46,601 nt of DNA, from the NCBI RefSeq assembly GCF_003253745.1, contig NZ_MZXV01000065.1:1-46601 (forward strand). Reading direction: 5' to 3'. Origin of the DNA: Mesorhizobium kowhaii. GTDB lineage: Bacteria; Pseudomonadota; Alphaproteobacteria; Rhizobiales; Rhizobiaceae. Below are positions 8,476-17,070 of the stretch, in pieces. The position numbers and the translations under genes were made by a program. Below the pieces are notes generated by a model that did no database searches, had not been told where the DNA came from, and saw only the letters and a list, made by a program, of their open reading frames with translations. The first letter of the stretch is position 1. Each line of letters begins with the position of its first letter.

Positions 8476-8482
8476 GAGTCTA

Positions 8483-8504
8483 TTTAATCAATCGATTGAT
8501 TAAA
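8483..8504. promoter_or_regulatory. Palindromic operator of the CecR-like regulator
   Basis: A perfect 22-base palindrome with arms tttaatcaatc / gattgattaaa. It starts 8 bases upstream of the TetR-family start codon, in the 101-base gap shared with the divergent CYTH gene. Size and symmetry fit a TetR dimer site. A direct repeat agtcaatc lies at 8504-8511 and 8516-8523 immediately beside it. The site could control both transcription directions. Confidence 0.8.
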
Positions 8505-8576
8505 GTCAATCCGTGAGTCAATCTGTATGAGCGACTGTCTTGCCATCTTCGGTGACAAACGCTTTAGTGCGCGGCC

Positions 8577-9050
8577 ATGGGCAAGGAAGTCGAACGCAAA
8601 TTCCTGGTCTCCGGCACCGCATGGCGGGATTTGGTCGAGGCGGATATCCGCATTCGCCAGTTCTATCTTTCCGCGGCTCCCGGTCGAAGCCTGCGCATCC
8701 GCATCAGTCACGACGCTTCCGCCAAGCTGACGCTCAAATTCGGCAGCAGGGCGCGCGAGCGCGACGAATTCGAATATCCGATCCCGCTGGCGGAGGCCAA
8801 GGAGATGCTGGCATTCGCCCTTGGACGTGTCATAGAGAAGACACGCCACCATGTTAGGCATCGCGGCTATCTCTATGAGGTCGATGTCTTTGGCGGTCCG
8901 CTTGCGGGACTTGTGGTCGCGGAACTTGAGACGCCGGAGGACGTGCCGGACGAAATGCTGCCTGATTGGCTCGGCCGCGAAGTCACCGGCGAGTCTGAAT
9001 TTTACAACGCGTCGCTCGCCCTCGGGGGGATTCCGGAGATCGCCGCATGA
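8577..9050 (+). CDS. CYTH-domain triphosphate tunnel protein
   Basis: 157 aa covering a complete CYTH domain. The ExExK signature is at the N-terminus (E4, E6, K8 in GKEVERKF). Alternating basic and acidic strands follow (LRIRIS, LTLKFGSR, EFEYPI, EKTRHHV, YEVDVFGG, VAELETPED), as in the metal-binding beta tunnel. Family members hydrolyse inorganic tripolyphosphate or nucleoside triphosphates, or make cAMP; the short form without a helical cap is most like a tripolyphosphatase. Its stop overlaps the CHAD gene's start by four bases. Confidence 0.9.
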   Translation: MGKEVERKFLVSGTAWRDLVEADIRIRQFYLSAAPGRSLRIRISHDASAKLTLKFGSRARERDEFEYPIPLAEAKEMLAFALGRVIEKTRHHVRHRGYLYEVDVFGGPLAGLVVAELETPEDVPDEMLPDWLGREVTGESEFYNASLALGGIPEIAA

Positions 9051-10045
9051 GCTTTCGCATCGATCCGCGCCTGCCGCTGACCGGCGAGGTCAGGCGTATC
9101 CTAGCCGAGGAGATCGGCAAGGCATTGGCCCATCTTGACGCCGCGCGCAGCCGGCCGGAACATGGGCTGCACAAATGCCGCAAGCGGCTGAAGAGCGCGC
9201 GAGCCTTGCTGCGTCTTGTTCGTTCCGGTGACGAAACATTCTGCGAGACAGAGAACCAATGCTACCGCAACGTGGCGGGCCTGCTTGCCGGGCCGCGCCA
9301 GGCGACGGCGGTGATCGAGACCATCGACCGGCTGGCGGCAAGCTTTCCCAAGGAGAGCGCCGACGATGGGCTGGCTGCGGTGCGCGACAGGCTGATTGCC
9401 CGCCAGCATGAGTTGCACGAAGGCGCCGGGCTCGACGCGGCGATTGCTGCTGCGACCGCCGCTTGCGAGGAAGGCCTGCACCGGATCGACACACTCGCTC
9501 TGCCCGACCAGCCGGAACAGGCCGCCGACGTGCTTGCCGAAGGCGCCCGCATCACCTTGCGGCGGGCCAGAAAGGCGCTCGACAAGGCCGGATCGCGCGG
9601 CGCGGCCAATGATTTCCACGATCTGCGCAAGGCGGCCAAGACGCACGGCATGCATTTGTCGCTGCTCGGCAGGCTGTGGCCGACGCCGATCAAGACCAGG
9701 CGCAAGGCGGTCGACGAACTGGGTGAAAGGCTGGGCGACCTGCACGATGTGTTCGTCATGCGCGACCTGCTCGAGGCCGATGACCGTCCGCTCGGGCCGC
9801 CCGAGGACACCAAGCTCTTGGGCAAGCTTTTGAAGCGGTCGGAGAAGCAGCTGAAGAAGAGCTGTCTCGCCGAGGCGGCCGAGCTGTTCGGCGACAGTCC
9901 CAAACGCTCGACACGCAAACTGGCCCGCAAGGCGCGCGACGACCTGGCTGCCGCCCCATTGCCGGAAGATGCCGCGGGACCGCCAGTTGACGGACGTGTG
10001 GCTGGCGTCCAGCCGCCTGCATATGTTAATCGCCATATGGCATGA
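9047..10045 (+). CDS. CHAD-domain protein
   Basis: 332 aa, almost entirely a CHAD domain. Two helical halves each carry conserved His and basic residues (GLHKCRKRLKSARALLRL; DFHDLRKAAKTHGMHL), and a third basic segment is near residue 280. CHAD domains bind polyphosphate and often localise to polyphosphate granules. In many bacteria CYTH and CHAD are fused in one protein; here they are separate but translationally coupled at both ends (4-base overlaps). Binding of polyphosphate is inferred from the family. Confidence 0.9.
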   Translation: MSFRIDPRLPLTGEVRRILAEEIGKALAHLDAARSRPEHGLHKCRKRLKSARALLRLVRSGDETFCETENQCYRNVAGLLAGPRQATAVIETIDRLAASFPKESADDGLAAVRDRLIARQHELHEGAGLDAAIAAATAACEEGLHRIDTLALPDQPEQAADVLAEGARITLRRARKALDKAGSRGAANDFHDLRKAAKTHGMHLSLLGRLWPTPIKTRRKAVDELGERLGDLHDVFVMRDLLEADDRPLGPPEDTKLLGKLLKRSEKQLKKSCLAEAAELFGDSPKRSTRKLARKARDDLAAAPLPEDAAGPPVDGRVAGVQPPAYVNRHMA

Positions 10046-10869
10046 CCGAGCTTGGCGAAACGCTTCTGGATCGACTTGGCCGCCGGCTCGCCGGCCGGCT
10101 GCAGGAAGAATCTTCCGGCTACGAGCCCTACACACCGTCCGATGCCGAGACGCTGCGCCGCACGCTGGAGCCCGGCGACATCATGCTGATCGAGGGCAAC
10201 CAGAAAATCTCGGCGGTGATCAAGTACCTGACCCAGTCGACCTGGTCGCATGCCGCCTTCTATATCGGCGACGCCTTGCCCGAACCGCAGGACGGAACGG
10301 AGCGGCCGCGCCTGATCGAGGTCACGATGGGCGATGGCTGCGTCGCCGTGCCGCTGTCGCGCTATCGCACCTACAACACCCGCATCTGCCGGGCGAGCGG
10401 GTTGTCCCCGGAGGACCGCGACAGGGTCGTCGCCTTCATGATCGGCAAGCTCGGCCTGAAATACGATCTCAAGAACATTTTCGACATGCTGCGTTTTTTT
10501 CTGCCGACGCCACCTGTACCAGTGCGATGGCGCCGCCGCATGCTGGCGTTCGGCTCCGGCGACCCGACACGGGCCATCTGTTCCTCGCTGATCGCCGAGG
10601 CCTATGGCCAGATCCGCTATCCGATCCTGCCTGAGATCACCCGCGCGCCCGGCCGCGCTTCGGCGCAGTCGAACTATTCGCGCAAGGAAATCCTGCACAT
10701 CCGCCACCACTCGCTGTACACGCCGCGCGATTTCGACCTGTCGCCCTATTTCCGCATCGTCAAGCCGACGCTGGAATATGGTTTCGACTACCGGGCGGTG
10801 ACCTGGGACGACAAGGCAAGCGCAGACGCCGCAGCCGCAAAGGCTGGCGCAATCGCCTCAGACACGTGA
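10042..10869 (+). CDS. YiiX/YebB-like permuted NlpC/P60 hydrolase
   Basis: 275 aa. The catalytic histidine is H70 in STWSHAAFYIG and the probable catalytic cysteine is C180 in AICSSLIAEAYG. The His-before-Cys order is that of the circularly permuted papain-like YiiX/NlpC-P60 group, whose members are thiol hydrolases of peptide or acyl bonds. No signal peptide is visible, so it appears cytoplasmic. Its start codon overlaps the CHAD stop (ATGA), placing it in one operon with CYTH and CHAD. The substrate is unknown. A short tail after residue 255 is Ala-rich. Confidence 0.82.
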   Translation: MTELGETLLDRLGRRLAGRLQEESSGYEPYTPSDAETLRRTLEPGDIMLIEGNQKISAVIKYLTQSTWSHAAFYIGDALPEPQDGTERPRLIEVTMGDGCVAVPLSRYRTYNTRICRASGLSPEDRDRVVAFMIGKLGLKYDLKNIFDMLRFFLPTPPVPVRWRRRMLAFGSGDPTRAICSSLIAEAYGQIRYPILPEITRAPGRASAQSNYSRKEILHIRHHSLYTPRDFDLSPYFRIVKPTLEYGFDYRAVTWDDKASADAAAAKAGAIASDT

Positions 10870-10949
10870 TGGCTTTCGGCCTAGGTCAGGACATGCCCCT
10901 ATGGCGCGGCCTCCAGCCGAGGTGCAGGCGTTTCACATGGCGGCCTATA

Positions 10950-12326
10950 TCATGCCGAAACCGCAATAGCACCCTGGTTTTCGGCTCTGTGTTCGACCCA
11001 GACATGGACCGGTTCGTCCCGGCCGCGGATGCTCACCGGTCCATGATCGCGCGCATTCAACTGTGTCGTGGGCGATTCCGCCTTCGCGGCCTCAATCAGT
11101 CGTGACCCAAAGCAAATATTCGCCTGAAGCTCACGGCAGAGCGACTGCAAACGGCTGGCGACGTTGACGGTGTCGCCCACCACCGCGAAGGACAGATTGC
11201 GCTCGCTGCCGACCGCGCCGATAACCACTGCGCCATATTGTGCACCGATCCGAACGTCCAGCGGCGGGTATCCCCTGGACACCCGCTGTACATTCCAGTC
11301 TTCGAGAGCGGCGACCATCGCTTCAGCGCACTGGATGGCCCGAGTCGCATCGTCATGGCTGGCTTGCGGAACCCCGAATGTCGCCATGATGCAATCGCCG
11401 ATATAGTTATCGACGGTGCCATGGTGGTCGAAAACGACCTGTTCCATACGACGGTGGAACTGACGCAGAAGTTCGAACACTGCTTCGGCCGGATGATCCT
11501 CGGAATAGTGTGTGAAACCGACGATGTCGGCGAACAGCACCGCGATATCCTGCCGGCGGACCGGGCCGAAGGGCTCGTCATCGGTGGCGAGCTGGTCGAC
11601 GACATTGGGCGAAAAATGCCGGGCGAGATTGGCGCGGGCGCGCTCTGCCTTGACATAGTCTTCCGACAGATGTCGGGAACGAAAGACGACCAGCGCCATG
11701 ATCGCGCCGATAATCAGCACAACCAACACGTTGGTCGCCTGCGCAAATGTATCGACGAAATTGGGGTTGAGATAGAGGTTCAGTTGCTCTGTCATCGGCA
11801 GCGAATAGAGGTTCGTCGCCGGAATGACGGTTCCCGGATGAGAAATCACCCATCCCACCCCGATCGCCCATGTCAAGGCAGCGAGCGCGCCGAGATAGAG
11901 CGCCAATCGTGTCGAAAGGGTCAGCGCGCCAAGGCATACGAAAATCAGCAGGAATTTGAAGCTGCCCTCGCGCAGTTGCATCGCGGCCGGCGCGACCTCC
12001 AGGGAAAACGGGTTGGGCGTTACCAGCAGAACGGTTAAAAGAATGATGTCCAGCGTACCGACGAGGTAACCGATCCACCATCGCGCCGTGCGACGGCGCG
12101 CAAAGAGAAACTGGATCAGGCCGACGAGTTGGAACAGCACGAGGCCCGCCAGCACGAAGAGCAGCGAAGCATCCCAGCGACTGATCAATGAAAAGAAGCA
12201 GGAGATCGCAGCGAGCGATGCCGTACGCGCCCAGAACTGCAATGCAGCACCCTGGCGTTCTGCGCGCGCCCGCAAATTTTTCAGGCGCGAATAGCGGCGA
12301 AGTTCAAGTGTTGGCGCGGTCGGCAT
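10950..12326 (-). CDS. Membrane class III adenylate/guanylate cyclase
   Basis: 458 aa. About six membrane helices lie between residues 35 and 218, then a class III cyclase domain (about 250-445). The metal-binding aspartates are D267 (LFADIVGFTHYS) and D311 (YIGDCIMATFG). The transition-state Asn/Arg are N388 and R392 (GDTVNVASRL). The two substrate-selecting positions are unusual: N307 where adenylate cyclases have Lys (KYIGD) and A381 where Asp or Thr is usual. ATP versus GTP preference therefore cannot be read from sequence. The gene stands alone, convergent with the CYTH operon. Confidence 0.9.
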   Translation of the reverse strand: MPTAPTLELRRYSRLKNLRARAERQGAALQFWARTASLAAISCFFSLISRWDASLLFVLAGLVLFQLVGLIQFLFARRRTARWWIGYLVGTLDIILLTVLLVTPNPFSLEVAPAAMQLREGSFKFLLIFVCLGALTLSTRLALYLGALAALTWAIGVGWVISHPGTVIPATNLYSLPMTEQLNLYLNPNFVDTFAQATNVLVVLIIGAIMALVVFRSRHLSEDYVKAERARANLARHFSPNVVDQLATDDEPFGPVRRQDIAVLFADIVGFTHYSEDHPAEAVFELLRQFHRRMEQVVFDHHGTVDNYIGDCIMATFGVPQASHDDATRAIQCAEAMVAALEDWNVQRVSRGYPPLDVRIGAQYGAVVIGAVGSERNLSFAVVGDTVNVASRLQSLCRELQANICFGSRLIEAAKAESPTTQLNARDHGPVSIRGRDEPVHVWVEHRAENQGAIAVSA

Positions 12327-12638
12327 CGGATCACTTCGATTTCACGGGGACGTGTCACGCATTCGGCAAACCCGCCCTCTACAGTCTGGCAAATCAGTGC
12401 GCGAACTCTATCATGAATGTGATTTCATTTTTGAAACGCGGCTGCAAAGAGCAAAAATGTCCGGACAAAAGATCATGGTGAAAACCGAAGCAGGACAGGC
12501 GGAGACTTCCCTGTTCAGGTCACCAAAAAACCGCAGTGCCCGGCGTCATTCTCTACATGGATGCGTTCGGCCCGCCGTGTTGGTGCCAGATCTGTTCTGT
12601 CCCAACGCGCCCTATCCTGCTCGGGATAGTTGGCCGTG
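12327..12638. other. Intergenic stretch without a recognised gene
   Basis: About 310 bases between the start of the cyclase gene and the stop of the XRE regulator. It must hold the cyclase promoter. Open frames here are short and lack ribosome sites or recognisable protein sequence. A small stem (ctatcc at 12612, ggatag at 12624) could help end the XRE transcript but has no T-run. Confidence 0.5.
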
Positions 12639-13439
12639 TCAGGCCGGTAACGGGCGGCGTCCCTTTGCAGGAGTGGCGGGCCGATCGAACGCGCCGGCAT
12701 CGCGCGGGTGCGGGCCGATCGGCATGATCGCCGGAAACGGCGTTGCGCCAAACGCAAACGTCCATTTGTAGCCGACCAGCCCCTCCTCCGGCGTGGTGTG
12801 CTGGTCGTGATGGGCAAGCAATTTGGCGCGGTCCGCCAGATCCTCCGCCTCGCGCCGCACCATCTCCGCCGTCTCCGGCCGCATCCGCCTGGAGAAGCTG
12901 ACGAAGGTCGCTTCCTTGTCGATATGGGTGATGGCCCAGCCGATGAAATTCTTGTTGGTCATCTCGAACAGGGGCCGCAGTGGCCCTTCGAAATTCCACT
13001 GGATCGGCGCCTCGACCAACAATCGCGCCGTCAGACCCCGGCCGAGCGCGATCAGGCCGAGCTCCTCCAGATCGCGAAGATAGAGGAACATCGATGCCTC
13101 GCTCAGGCCTTGCGAGCGCATGATGCCTTCGGGGGTGAATTTCTCCGACAGCATGACGAAGATGAACAGCAGCGCCGGCCTGCCGGCGAGCTTGCGCTCG
13201 ATTTCCGGCGCGATGTGGTTGACCGGCCCCGGCCCGCGGTTCATCGAACCGAGCACGTTTTCCAGTTCGACCCCGGCAGCCGTACAAATCTCCATCAGCC
13301 GGTCGAGCTTGCAGTTGCGCTCGTGGAAGATGCGCTTTACCGTCGGCTCGGAAACGCCCATGCGTTCGGCAAGCTGGCGATAGGTGACGCCTTTCGCCTT
13401 CAGCGTCCGTTTCAGCGCTTCGAAGATCAGACCGTTCAT
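12639..13439 (-). CDS. XRE-type HTH transcriptional regulator
   Basis: 266 aa. The N-terminal helix-turn-helix (VTYRQLAERMGVSEPTVKRI, about residues 18-40) is Cro/CI-like. The rest (about 75-230) is an unassigned helical domain, possibly a sensor or dimerisation domain. ATG at 13439 has AAGAGG 8 bases upstream; a GTG at 13448 is the alternative. It is divergent from an SMP-30-like gene. The 112-base gap between them has three copies of the half-site GTATCGA, a likely operator, so control of its neighbour and itself is the natural inference. Confidence 0.82.
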   Translation of the reverse strand: MNGLIFEALKRTLKAKGVTYRQLAERMGVSEPTVKRIFHERNCKLDRLMEICTAAGVELENVLGSMNRGPGPVNHIAPEIERKLAGRPALLFIFVMLSEKFTPEGIMRSQGLSEASMFLYLRDLEELGLIALGRGLTARLLVEAPIQWNFEGPLRPLFEMTNKNFIGWAITHIDKEATFVSFSRRMRPETAEMVRREAEDLADRAKLLAHHDQHTTPEEGLVGYKWTFAFGATPFPAIMPIGPHPRDAGAFDRPATPAKGRRPLPA

Positions 13440-13465
13440 CGGATGCACCTCTTGCCGGCAGTTTG

Positions 13466-13517
13466 GTATCGACTTTCGATACTAGCGGTAATCGGCCTTT
13501 TCGGAAAGTATCGAAAA
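13466..13517. promoter_or_regulatory. Candidate operator between XRE and SMP-30-like genes
   Basis: A perfect inverted pair gtatcga-ctt-tcgatac lies at 13466-13482. A third half-site, gtatcgaaa at 13508-13516, is the complement of tttcgatac at 13474-13482. The cluster lies between divergent start codons at 13439 and 13552, as expected for sites of the XRE regulator. No binding data support this; it rests on symmetry and position. Confidence 0.6.
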
Positions 13518-13551
13518 CCATAGCTCTTCCCGTCATAACAGGAGAGCACTC

Positions 13552-14411
13552 ATGAACCGCTTCATCCCCTCAGCCCTTTTCGCAATCATCGGCATCGCGG
13601 CGGCGCCTGCTGCCCAGGCGGGCGAACTCTGGCGCGCGACTGGCCTCGAACAGCCGGAATCGGCGCTGTTCGACGCCACCAACAACCGCATCATCGTCTC
13701 CAACATCGTCGGCAATCCCGGCGATGCCGACGGCAACGGCTATCTGTCGGTGCTGTCCATCGACGGCAAGACGGTCACCCAGCACTGGACCGACGGCATG
13801 GACGCACCCAAGGGCATGGCGATATCGGGTGGCAAGCTCTATGTCGCCGACATCACGAAGGTTCGCGTCGTCGATCTCGCCAGCGGCAAACTGGTTCCAG
13901 CATCACGGTGCCGAACGCGGTCTTCCTCAACGACATGACATCAGACCAATCCGGCAAGGTCTATGTCACCGACATGCTGGCCGACGCCATCTACCGCATC
14001 GACGGCGACCGGCCGGAACTGTTCATCAAGGACGCGATGCTGGCTTCGCCCAACGGCGTCTTCGCCGATGGCGACCGGCTGATCGTTGCCTCCTGGGGCA
14101 AGGGCATCAAGCCCGACTTCAACACGGCGGAGCCGGGCGGACTGCTGTCGGTCGATCTCGCCAGCAAGGTGGTTTCGCCATTGCCAGGTGCGCAGAAATT
14201 CGCCGACCTCGACGGCGTCATCGCCATCGGCGACACCATCTACGCCACCGCCTACATGACCGGCACGCTCTACCGCTATCATGCCGGCGCCGCGCCGGAA
14301 GCGGTGGCGCATTTCAAGCCGGGCAGCGCCGACATCGGCACCGACGGCAAGTCGATCCTCTATGTGCCGCTGATGAACGAGGGCGAAGTGGCCGCGCTGA
14401 CACTCGACTGA
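13552..14411 (+). pseudogene. Periplasmic SMP-30/gluconolactonase-like protein, frameshifted
   Basis: The frame starting at 13552 encodes a signal peptide (MNRFIPSALFAIIGIAAAPA, cleavage after AQA) and beta-propeller repeats up to GKLV near 13896. The same protein then continues one frame over from about 13896 (SITVPNAVFLNDMT) to 14411. One missing base in ctggttccagc restores a single product of about 286 aa. Repeats such as GKLYVADI, GKVYVTDM and DTIYATAYM are typical of SMP-30/NHL-like six-bladed propellers; the enzyme activity is unknown. It may be a real inactivation or a sequence error. Divergent from the XRE regulator. Confidence 0.82.
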
Positions 14412-14506
14412 GAACTGTCTCCCGACATTGTTAGCCGGCTCTCTAGCGTCGTGACCCGCCCCTTCGCTGGGATGCCCCTCTGGAAGGCCCGCTCTATCTG
14501 TTGTTT

Positions 14507-14551
14507 GAGCATGATCCCGAAAACCGGGACCCACTTTTCGGGATCATGCTC
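14507..14551. repeat. Rhizobiales intergenic palindrome
   Basis: Perfect 17-base arms (gagcatgatcccgaaaa / ttttcgggatcatgctc) around an 11-base spacer. I recognise this as a palindrome scattered in many copies through Rhizobiales intergenic DNA. It may also act as a hairpin at the end of the SMP-30-like transcript. Confidence 0.8.
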
Positions 14552-14596
14552 CAGGCCAGCGTATGGTGCGCCGGCCGGCGGCGAAGGAGATTTAAT

Positions 14597-14977
14597 ATGG
14601 ACGACAGGGAGATACTAGCGGCTCTGGATCGCCACTGGGCCGCCTCCGATGCGAGTGATTTCGAGGCGGAGCACCAGATCTACCGGGAGGACGCGGTGCT
14701 CGACTATCCGCAATCGGGCGAGCGCGTCCGTGGGCGGCGGAAGATTCAATCGTCTCGCGCCGCGCAGCCGAACCGGAAGCGCTTAACGGTGCGGCGGATC
14801 ATCGGCACGGGCGACCTCTGGGTCACTGAATATGTCCTGGCCTATGATGGGCGGCCGTCTTACACCGTGAGCATCATGGAGTTCCTCGATGGCAAGGTGG
14901 CCCGCGAGACCCAGTATTTCGGCGATCCGTTCGAGCCGGGGCTTTCGCGCGCGCAATGGGCAGAGCGGATGCCGTGA
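14597..14977 (+). CDS. NTF2/SnoaL-like protein
   Basis: 126 aa with the cone-shaped NTF2-like pattern: an N-terminal helix (ILAALDRHWAASDASDF), then HQIYREDAVLDYPQSG, then strands ending in MEFLDGKVARETQYFGDPFE. Such proteins bind or modify small hydrophobic molecules; the ligand is unknown. AAGGAGA lies 6 bases before the ATG. The stop overlaps the GTG start of the glycosylase gene (GTGA), so the two are co-transcribed. Confidence 0.85.
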   Translation: MDDREILAALDRHWAASDASDFEAEHQIYREDAVLDYPQSGERVRGRRKIQSSRAAQPNRKRLTVRRIIGTGDLWVTEYVLAYDGRPSYTVSIMEFLDGKVARETQYFGDPFEPGLSRAQWAERMP

Positions 14978-15585
14978 ACCGCAACAAGGATGATCATCCG
15001 CCGCTCGCCCGCGCGGAGCTGCCGGCGGATACGGCCGCTCTCGCCCGCTATCTCATTGGCAAGGTGGTGGTGCGCGAGTTGCCGGAAGGCGTCGCCAGCG
15101 GCCGCATTGTCGAGACCGAGGCCTATGTCGTCGGCGACGCCGCCGGGCATGGCTACCGGGGGATGACCCCGCGCAATCGTTCGCTGTTTCTCGAGCGCGG
15201 GCACGCCTATGTCTATCTCGCCTACGGCATCTCCACCATGCTGAATGTCTCGAGCGAGATGCAAGGGATCGGAACCGGCGTCCTGATCCGGGCACTCGAG
15301 CCGCTCGAAGGCATTTCGATCATGCGCCTCAATCGCGGCGTCGAGCGCCTACGCGACCTGGCACGGGGACCGGGAAGGCTCGCGGCGGCGCTGCGGATTG
15401 ATCGTTCGCTGGACGGGCTCGATCTTTGCCGAGAAGGTTCTTTGTGGCTTGCACGCGACGGCCACGAACCCGGCGAAATCGGGCAGAGCATCAGGATCGG
15501 CATTTCGAAGGATGCGGACCGCCTGCTGCGGTTTTATGTCAGGGAGAGTCTGTTCGTCAGCGGTCCAAGATCGCTCAGCCAATAA
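14974..15585 (+). CDS. 3-methyladenine DNA glycosylase, AAG/MPG family
   Basis: 203 aa from GTG at 14974; an in-frame ATG at 14956 is an alternative, and neither has a clear ribosome site, so translational coupling to the NTF2-like gene is likely. The motif RIVETEAYVVGDAAGHGYRG carries the catalytic Glu. HAYVYLAYGISTMLNVSSE and GVLIRALEPLEG are family blocks, as is ARGPGRLAAAL. The enzyme removes alkylated bases such as 3-methyladenine and hypoxanthine from DNA. The length is normal for the bacterial family. Confidence 0.92.
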   Translation: MNRNKDDHPPLARAELPADTAALARYLIGKVVVRELPEGVASGRIVETEAYVVGDAAGHGYRGMTPRNRSLFLERGHAYVYLAYGISTMLNVSSEMQGIGTGVLIRALEPLEGISIMRLNRGVERLRDLARGPGRLAAALRIDRSLDGLDLCREGSLWLARDGHEPGEIGQSIRIGISKDADRLLRFYVRESLFVSGPRSLSQ

Positions 15586-15753
15586 GAGACGGCCACAGTC
15601 GCCTCCTCCCTTGAAAGGCAGGCAGGACCCGAAGCCCCGTTTGCGCTGTTGGCGAATGCACCGGGCCGCAAAATCCTGCGCTCCGGATTGGACCGCCATA
15701 TCGACGGGGCTGCCATCTGGTCCTGCCGTGCGCTCTGAGATATCCGGCTGCAC

Positions 15754-16680
15754 ATGAGTGACGCCGTGAAGACATCCAGCCTGACCGGCGCCGTTTCGCC
15801 GATGACCCCGGTGCTCGTATGCGCCTTCGCGATCTTCCTGCTGTCGGGGATGGATGCGGCGATGAAGACCCTGGTTATCGCCGTCGGCGTCTACAACACG
15901 GTGCTGTGGCGCAGCATGGTCGCGACTGTCGTCGCCGGTGCAGCCTGGTCGGCAGGGTCGCGCTCAAAGCCAACCGTTGCGGTGCTGCGGCTGCATGCGC
16001 TGCGTGCCGCTGTCGTCGGCATCGTCCTGATATGCTTCTTTTGGGGCCTCGCCAGGCTGCCGCTGGCGGAGGCGATCGGGCTCAGCTTCATCGCGCCCTT
16101 GTTCGCCCTCTTCCTCGCTGCATTGTTGCTCGGCGAACGAATCCGGCGGCAGGCCATTTGGGCATCGCTGGCCGGCATTGCCGGCGTCGCGATCATCATG
16201 GCCGGCCAGTTCGGCCAGGCAGCCTATTCGCACGATGCCATGCTTGGCACGGCAGCGGTGCTCGTATCGACGGTGTTCTACGGCTACAATTTGATCCTGG
16301 CGCGGCAACAGGCGCAGTTGGCCAAACCAATCGAGATCATGCTGTTCCAGAACCTTTGCGTGGCCATTATCCTCGGCCTCGCCGCGCCGTGGCTCGCGGT
16401 TGCGCTGCCGACCAATCTTTGGCTTCCCCTGGCCGGGGTGACGGTGCTGTCGCTTGCCGGGCAATTCCTGATGAGCTGGTCATACGCCCGCGCCGAAGCG
16501 CAATATCTGATCCCGACGGAATACTCGGCCTTCATCTGGGCGATCGCGCTTGGCTGGTTCTTCTTCGACGAGGAGGCGACCTGGACCACGCTGACTGGAG
16601 CATGCCTGATCGTCGCCGGCTGCCTGATCGCCGCGCGCGCAAACCCGAAGCTTGCCGAGCCGATCGAGGCGACAGTGTGA
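15754..16680 (+). CDS. EamA/DMT-family transporter
   Basis: 308 aa with ten predicted membrane helices as two EamA repeats (about 20-145 and 165-295). Markers are RLPLAEAIGLSFIAPLFALF in the first repeat and PTEYSAFIWAIALGWFFFDE in the second. DMT proteins export metabolites, amino acids or drugs across the inner membrane; the substrate is unknown. It lies 168 bases after the glycosylase, a gap in which I see nothing. Confidence 0.9.
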   Translation: MSDAVKTSSLTGAVSPMTPVLVCAFAIFLLSGMDAAMKTLVIAVGVYNTVLWRSMVATVVAGAAWSAGSRSKPTVAVLRLHALRAAVVGIVLICFFWGLARLPLAEAIGLSFIAPLFALFLAALLLGERIRRQAIWASLAGIAGVAIIMAGQFGQAAYSHDAMLGTAAVLVSTVFYGYNLILARQQAQLAKPIEIMLFQNLCVAIILGLAAPWLAVALPTNLWLPLAGVTVLSLAGQFLMSWSYARAEAQYLIPTEYSAFIWAIALGWFFFDEEATWTTLTGACLIVAGCLIAARANPKLAEPIEATV

Positions 16681-16827
16681 GGAAGCGCGTCTTCTCGCGT
16701 TCCCGGCCCCAAGCGGCCATACGTTCTTGCATGGCCGACGGGCGCAACCAGGGGCGGAGCGGTCTGCTCTCCACGACCAAAAGCGAAGTTGCGCCAGGGT
16801 AAGACGCCACTTGGATCATCGCCAACC

Positions 16828-17070
16828 TTACCTCATCGACATCAGATCCGTCATGAGGCCGACCTTGACGATGAACTTTGGCGCAGGGGACTCCGGATAG
16901 CCGATGTCCTTTAACTGATCAGGCGTCAGGTCTTTTGTCGCCCTGCGCGCTGCAATGGTTCGCTGCCACGCCGTGAAGGCGGCGACCACCGTTGCCACGC
17001 TTTTCGACGTTACGCCAGGCAGCTGACGTTTCGATGTGCGGGTCTCGGCGCGAGCTTGCGTGTCAGTCAT
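16828..17070 (-). CDS. DUF1127 small protein
   Basis: 80 aa from an ATG preceded by GGGAGAG. The C-terminal half has the DUF1127 pattern: a basic helix (AFTAWQRTIAARRATKDL) followed by TPDQLKDIGYPES. A short extra tail ends VGLMTDLMSMR. DUF1127 proteins are abundant in alphaproteobacteria, some act as small RNA-binding or stress/phosphate-linked regulators; the role here is unknown. The frame extends upstream to 17421 only as a shadow of the SARP gene. It is divergent from that gene. Confidence 0.82.
   Translation of the reverse strand: MTDTQARAETRTSKRQLPGVTSKSVATVVAAFTAWQRTIAARRATKDLTPDQLKDIGYPESPAPKFIVKVGLMTDLMSMR

Noticed and set aside
16741..16795. 8-base inverted repeat ggcgcaac / gttgcgcc as a terminator
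   Set aside because: The loop is about 39 bases and there is no T-tract, so a stable terminator is unlikely.
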